Below, piece by piece: positions 61,034 to 64,000 of a DNA stretch of 64,000 nucleotides (position 1 is its first letter; the number at the start of each line of letters is the position of its first letter). The position numbers were made by a program, and so were the translations under genes. The notes beneath the pieces are model-generated. The model was not told the origin of the DNA and made no database searches. It worked only from the letters and a program-made list of their open reading frames with translations. Location of the stretch: contig JBILOY010000010.1 in assembly GCA_044374195.1 (NCBI GenBank), positions 32,348 to 96,347 on the forward strand, in the 5' to 3' direction. Source of the stretch: CAIKZY01 sp044374195 (GTDB lineage: Bacteria; Actinomycetota; Actinomycetes; S36-B12).

Positions 61034-62179
61034 CTAGCGACGTGACTGGTAGGCCTTGAAGGCGCGGGCCCACACCGGACGCAGCGTGCGATCCCACTCT
61101 CCCACGTACTCCTGTGCGAAACCGCCTGTGCCGACCTTGAACTGCACCAAGCCATACAGGTGATTGGCCGGATTGAGGGTGTCGGAGATCCCGCGCAGGT
61201 CGTAGATGCTGCAGCCGGCGGCATGGGCGTCACTGATCATCCGCCACTGCAGGGCATTCGACGGGCGCACGTCACGATCGGCCGTGGTCGAGGCACCGTA
61301 GGAGTACCAGGAGTGCTCGCCCACGATCACCATTAGCGTTGCTGCGGCCACCTGACCATCGTGGCGCGCGATGTAGAGGCGGAGGCGATCAGGATCAATG
61401 CCGTTGAGCTCCGTCCACATCCGCTGGAAGTAGGCGAGGCCTCGCGGGGTGAAATGATCGCGCTTCGCTGTCTCGACGTACACCTCATGGAATGCCGCAA
61501 GATCGTCAAAGTCACCGCGAGTGACCTCGACACCCGCCTTCTCGGCCTTGCGGATGTTCCGCCGCCACAGCTGATTGAAGCCGGCAAACAGATCGTCGAG
61601 ACTTCGGTTCGCGAGATCAATCTGGAACACATAGCGAGGCTGCACATCGCCGAAGCCTGCACCATCTGAGATCTCTTGAACCCAGTCGGTCGCGCGCAAG
61701 GCGTCGACTGCGGTTGCTGCAGCAGCCGAATGCCAGTTAGCGGGGATCTCACCGATGCGACCGGGAACGCCAGGCTCACCTGCACGCGCCATGACCTCTT
61801 TGACCGTGTCGGCCTGCCAGCGGCGAATGGCCACGGGCGGACCCATCTTGATCTGGAATGCGCCCTCGGCCTTGCAGTGGGCCACGAGAGGCTCAAGCCA
61901 TTCGCGAAGCGGCACATTCGGCAGTCGCTCGCGCAGCCAGTCGATATCGGGGCCTTCGGGCAGGTACGCGAGTGAGCGCGACTTGAGCTTCGGAATGGGT
62001 CGGTAGAGCACCAGCCCTGCACCAACAAGAGTCGAGCCCTGGAACCAGCCGATCGACTGCGGGCGCCAGCCCGCCTTCGCCTTTCCCCACTCCGGCAACT
62101 GCAGGAAGGAGACTGAAGGTCGGGTGGCAATCCAGGCGCGGTGCTGATCGGCGCTGATGGCGCGCACGGTCAATGTCAT
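61034..62179 (-). CDS. femX: FemX-like peptidoglycan bridge aminoacyltransferase
   Basis: The ATG at 62179 gives 381 residues; the frame beyond is shadow. Twin GNAT-like domains with FLQLPEWGKAKAGWRPQSIGW, LPEGPDIDW, LWRRNIRKAEKAGVEVTRGD, YGAS--DRDVRPSNALQWRMI and YDLRGISDTLNPANHLYGLVQFK. Fem enzymes transfer an amino acid from aminoacyl-tRNA to the stem peptide of lipid II. The residue added is not predictable. Confidence 0.9.
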   Translation of the reverse strand: MTLTVRAISADQHRAWIATRPSVSFLQLPEWGKAKAGWRPQSIGWFQGSTLVGAGLVLYRPIPKLKSRSLAYLPEGPDIDWLRERLPNVPLREWLEPLVAHCKAEGAFQIKMGPPVAIRRWQADTVKEVMARAGEPGVPGRIGEIPANWHSAAAATAVDALRATDWVQEISDGAGFGDVQPRYVFQIDLANRSLDDLFAGFNQLWRRNIRKAEKAGVEVTRGDFDDLAAFHEVYVETAKRDHFTPRGLAYFQRMWTELNGIDPDRLRLYIARHDGQVAAATLMVIVGEHSWYSYGASTTADRDVRPSNALQWRMISDAHAAGCSIYDLRGISDTLNPANHLYGLVQFKVGTGGFAQEYVGEWDRTLRPVWARAFKAYQSRR

Positions 62180-62964
62180 GGGGCAACCGCGAGCTCGACG
62201 ACAACGGGCGCGTGATCGGATGCGCCCTTGCCCTTGCGTTCCTCGCGATCGATCCAGCAATCCGTGATCGCTGCATCGAAGGGCTCGTTCGCGTAGACGA
62301 GATCGATGCGCATACCCCAGCCGCGACCGAATGCGGCCTGGCGGTAATCCCAGAAGGTGTACGGCTCACCTTTGAGCGCACGCGGCATGTGATCAACGAG
62401 ACCTATCGACTGCAGGTTGGTCAGTGCCGTGCGCTCCGCTGGGGTGACGTGCGTGGAGTTCTCGAACTTCGCGATGTCCCAGACGTCGGCATCAGTCGGC
62501 GCGACATTGAAGTCGCCGATGATCGCGAGCGGAAGTGCGGGTGACGCCTTCATCTCTGCATCGACAGTGGCTTGCAGTGCTGCGAACCACTCGAGCTTGT
62601 ACGCGTAGTGATCGTGATCGGGCTCGCGGCCGTTGGGAACGTAGACGCTCCACACCCGGACGCCATTGCAGGTTGCGCCAATCGCACGCGGTTCGAGTGC
62701 GCCTTCGTACTCCGGCTGGTCAGTAAGACCGATGGTGACGTCGGCAAGACCGACCTTGCTCAGCAGTGCCACGCCATTCCAGCGACCGGTGCCCCAGGTC
62801 GCGACCTCATAGCCGAGGGCCTGAATCTCCATCAGTGGGAAAGCGGCGTCAGTGCACTTGAGTTCCTGAAGGGCCAACACATCAGGCTGGTGCAGTTCTA
62901 GCCACGCGAGCACTCGCTCGAGACGGGCGCCAATCGAGTTGACGTTCCAGGTGACGATCCGCAC
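62176..62964 (-). CDS. xthA: Exodeoxyribonuclease III
   Basis: 262-residue endonuclease/exonuclease/phosphatase-fold enzyme: MRIVTWNVNSIGARLERVL, LQELKCTDAAFP (metal Glu), YVPNGREPDHDHYAYKLEW, GDFNVAPTDADV and GASDHAPVVVEL. It repairs abasic sites and 3' blocks. Its stop overlaps the femX start by 4 bp. Confidence 0.96.
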   Translation of the reverse strand: MRIVTWNVNSIGARLERVLAWLELHQPDVLALQELKCTDAAFPLMEIQALGYEVATWGTGRWNGVALLSKVGLADVTIGLTDQPEYEGALEPRAIGATCNGVRVWSVYVPNGREPDHDHYAYKLEWFAALQATVDAEMKASPALPLAIIGDFNVAPTDADVWDIAKFENSTHVTPAERTALTNLQSIGLVDHMPRALKGEPYTFWDYRQAAFGRGWGMRIDLVYANEPFDAAITDCWIDREERKGKGASDHAPVVVELAVAP

Positions 62965-62994
62965 GTGACCAGACTATCGGCGAAGGACTGCGCG

Positions 62995-63405
62995 CTAGGC
63001 GACCGCGAGGCCGACCTCTGTGCATGCCTCGATCATCCGCTGATCGCGCGTGACGACGAGATCAGCGCGCATGATCAGGGCGGTGGCGACATGAATGGCG
63101 TCGAGGGTTCCGAGATGCCGGCCGGGGATCTCACCGGCAACCTCGAGAGTGAAGTCATCTATCGCAATGAGGTCGACGTCTTCGAGCACCTTGGCGACGG
63201 CTTCGTCGAGATCCTCCTGAGCGGCCTCGGGAGGTAAGTTCCGATCGATGCCGCGAGTGACCTCGACTAAGGCCAGTTTGGAACTGAGTAAGAAATCGCC
63301 GCCGAGGGTCATTCGCTCGAGTACGCGGCTGCAGGTTTCGCTGTCAGGCTCTTCGCGATAACGCTTGAGCAGAACGCTCGAGTCGCAGTAGATGCGCCGA
63401 TTCAT
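62995..63405 (-). CDS. vapC: VapC-type PIN-domain toxin
   Basis: 136 residues with the four acidic PIN residues D8 (YCDSSVLLK), E48 (LVEVTRG), D102 (LDAIHVATA) and D121 (TRDQRM). An RNase that cleaves tRNA or rRNA when free of antitoxin. Its start overlaps the vapB stop by 4 bp. The only toxin-antitoxin pair in the window. Confidence 0.92.
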   Translation of the reverse strand: MNRRIYCDSSVLLKRYREEPDSETCSRVLERMTLGGDFLLSSKLALVEVTRGIDRNLPPEAAQEDLDEAVAKVLEDVDLIAIDDFTLEVAGEIPGRHLGTLDAIHVATALIMRADLVVTRDQRMIEACTEVGLAVA

Positions 63406-63674
63406 CGATCCCCGCGCATCTCGCGGATCATCTCGGTGCTGTCCATGCTCCCTGGGGGCGGAGTGAAGCGTTCGGAGCGTGGGATGTGCCGATAAGGCCG
63501 CTTCGCCGGTGTCACGAGGTGGCGAACCTCCGGTGGGTAATGGCGTAGCTTGAAATCGCGAACGTAGAGCTCAATCGCCTCACGGATCGCCTCCTGCTGG
63601 GACTTCCCCAGCTCAGAAGCCACCCGACGAAGTTGCTCGGCGAGCTCTTCGCTCATGCGTACATTCACAGCCAT
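63402..63674 (-). CDS. vapB: VapB-type ribbon-helix-helix antitoxin
   Basis: The ATG at 63674 gives 90 residues: an RHH domain (MAVNVRMSEELAEQLRRVAS, then QQEAIREAIELYV) and a C-terminal tail rich in Pro/Arg with EMIREMRGDR that would wrap the toxin. The frame extends to 63722 across the operator. It represses its own promoter through the GGTACC repeats just upstream. Confidence 0.88.
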   Translation of the reverse strand: MAVNVRMSEELAEQLRRVASELGKSQQEAIREAIELYVRDFKLRHYPPEVRHLVTPAKRPYRHIPRSERFTPPPGSMDSTEMIREMRGDR

Positions 63675-63682
63675 GTCGAAAC

Positions 63683-63700
63683 GGTACCGCTTTCGGTACC
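63683..63700. promoter_or_regulatory. vapBC operator candidate: paired GGTACC palindromes
   Basis: GGTACC at 63683-63688 and 63695-63700, start-to-start 12 bp, lie 9-26 bp before the vapB start. Paired short palindromes one helical turn apart suit binding by two RHH dimers. Confidence 0.6.
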
Positions 63701-63894
63701 ACATAGTCGAGAGTGTCGTCATCCGCTCACCCTGGAACCCAAGGCCTCAAGGGGGCAGGCCCTGGCGCGGACCTGGGGATACAGGCGCGGGGTGTGGAGG
63801 AGCGGATTTCCCCTGCCCCCCGTGGGGCGGGTAACGTTGCTCACCTGCCAACTGGTCCGAGTGGTTTTCGGTCCGACCGGCAGAACGCAGAAAC

Positions 63895-63938
63895 CCTCCT
63901 GTCACGGAAATGCCGTGACCGATTTAGTCCGAAGGAGG
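63895..63938 (+). promoter_or_regulatory. Possible rpsF leader hairpin covering the ribosome-binding site
   Basis: CCTCCT (63895-63900) can pair with the Shine-Dalgarno AGGAGG (63933-63938). Directly inside, GTCACGG (63901-63907) pairs with CCGTGAC (63913-63919), leaving a one-sided 13-nt bulge (63920-63932) that contains CCG. This resembles S6:S18-binding autoregulatory leaders as I recall them. The rest of 63723-63894 holds no gene. Confidence 0.45.
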
Positions 63939-63948
63939 TGGGTTGTCT

Positions 63949-64000
63949 ATGCGTCACTACGAAGTCCTGATCATCCTTGATCCTGATCTCGAAGAGAAGA
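63949..64000 (+). CDS. rpsF: 30S ribosomal protein S6 (5' end only)
   Basis: ATG at 63949 with AGGAGG 10 bases upstream; the visible codons read MRHYEVLIILDPDLEEK, the unmistakable start of bacterial S6. The gene runs off the window. Its place after ponA and the mannosyltransferase matches the mycobacterial order. Confidence 0.93.
   Translation, partial: MRHYEVLIILDPDLEEK

Overview
The window is a chromosomal origin region of a high-GC Gram-positive bacterium (Actinomycetota). A complete origin block is present (rpmH, dnaA, oriC, dnaN, recF, dciA, gyrB, gyrA). It is flanked by parAB-parS, the FhaA/FhaB/PstP/RodA/PbpA/PknB morphogenesis operon, CrgA, inositol-phosphate synthase, a CwlM-type protein and DUF3566/DUF5318 proteins, and the order closely follows that around the mycobacterial origin. 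Several usual members are missing, split or shortened: there is one Ser/Thr kinase instead of the PknA/PknB pair, MurJ is separate from its pseudokinase domain, and the DUF6049-like protein is short. This suggests a compact, probably uncultured actinobacterium (inference).

Layout: 1-2870 is an accessory patch next to tRNA-Leu(CAG), with two secreted proteins sharing a C-terminal module, a third exported protein and a duplicated 95-bp trailer. 2937-3614 is a TMEM175-like channel. 3784-10965 is the peptidoglycan/Ser-Thr phosphorylation operon. 10974-13369 holds a TrpG/PabA amidotransferase, CrgA, a rhomboid protease and a cyclophilin. 13412-23280 is a catabolic island inserted between the cyclophilin and tRNA-Ala/Ile: an HDAC-family deacetylase, an N,N-dimethylformamidase (DMFase) large subunit, a branched-chain-amino-acid-type ABC transporter (permeases, ATPases, binding lipoprotein) and a divergent GAF-LuxR regulator. 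23333-33617 runs from tRNA-Ala/Ile and DLW-39 through gyrase to oriC and dnaA. 33866-38745 is rpmH-rnpA-yidD-yidC-khpB-rsmG-(small ORF)-parA-parB. 38755-49338, mostly on the minus strand, holds Ddl, an aminotransferase, CwlM-TrxA-TrxB, anti-sigma/SigM, the pseudokinase, MurJ and a Nudix hydrolase. 49448-63948 holds PcnA, DUF2252, a membrane protein, Ino1, PadR, DUF5318, PonA, a GT87-like mannosyltransferase, an alanine-racemase-like protein with FemX, ExoIII and VapBC. The window ends in the first codons of rpsF.

The most striking observation is in the catabolic island. The LivM permease carries a roughly 128-residue C-terminal extension that resembles the small subunit of DMFase, and the next gene is the DMFase large subunit with its apparent Tyr/Tyr/Glu iron ligands kept. 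This would tether an amidase to its own importer. A second notable locus is rsmG-parA: one parS site contains the rsmG start codon, and a second lies inside an ATGA-coupled 42-codon ORF between 26-bp direct repeats. All functional assignments come from reading motifs and from recalled family knowledge; no searches were run.
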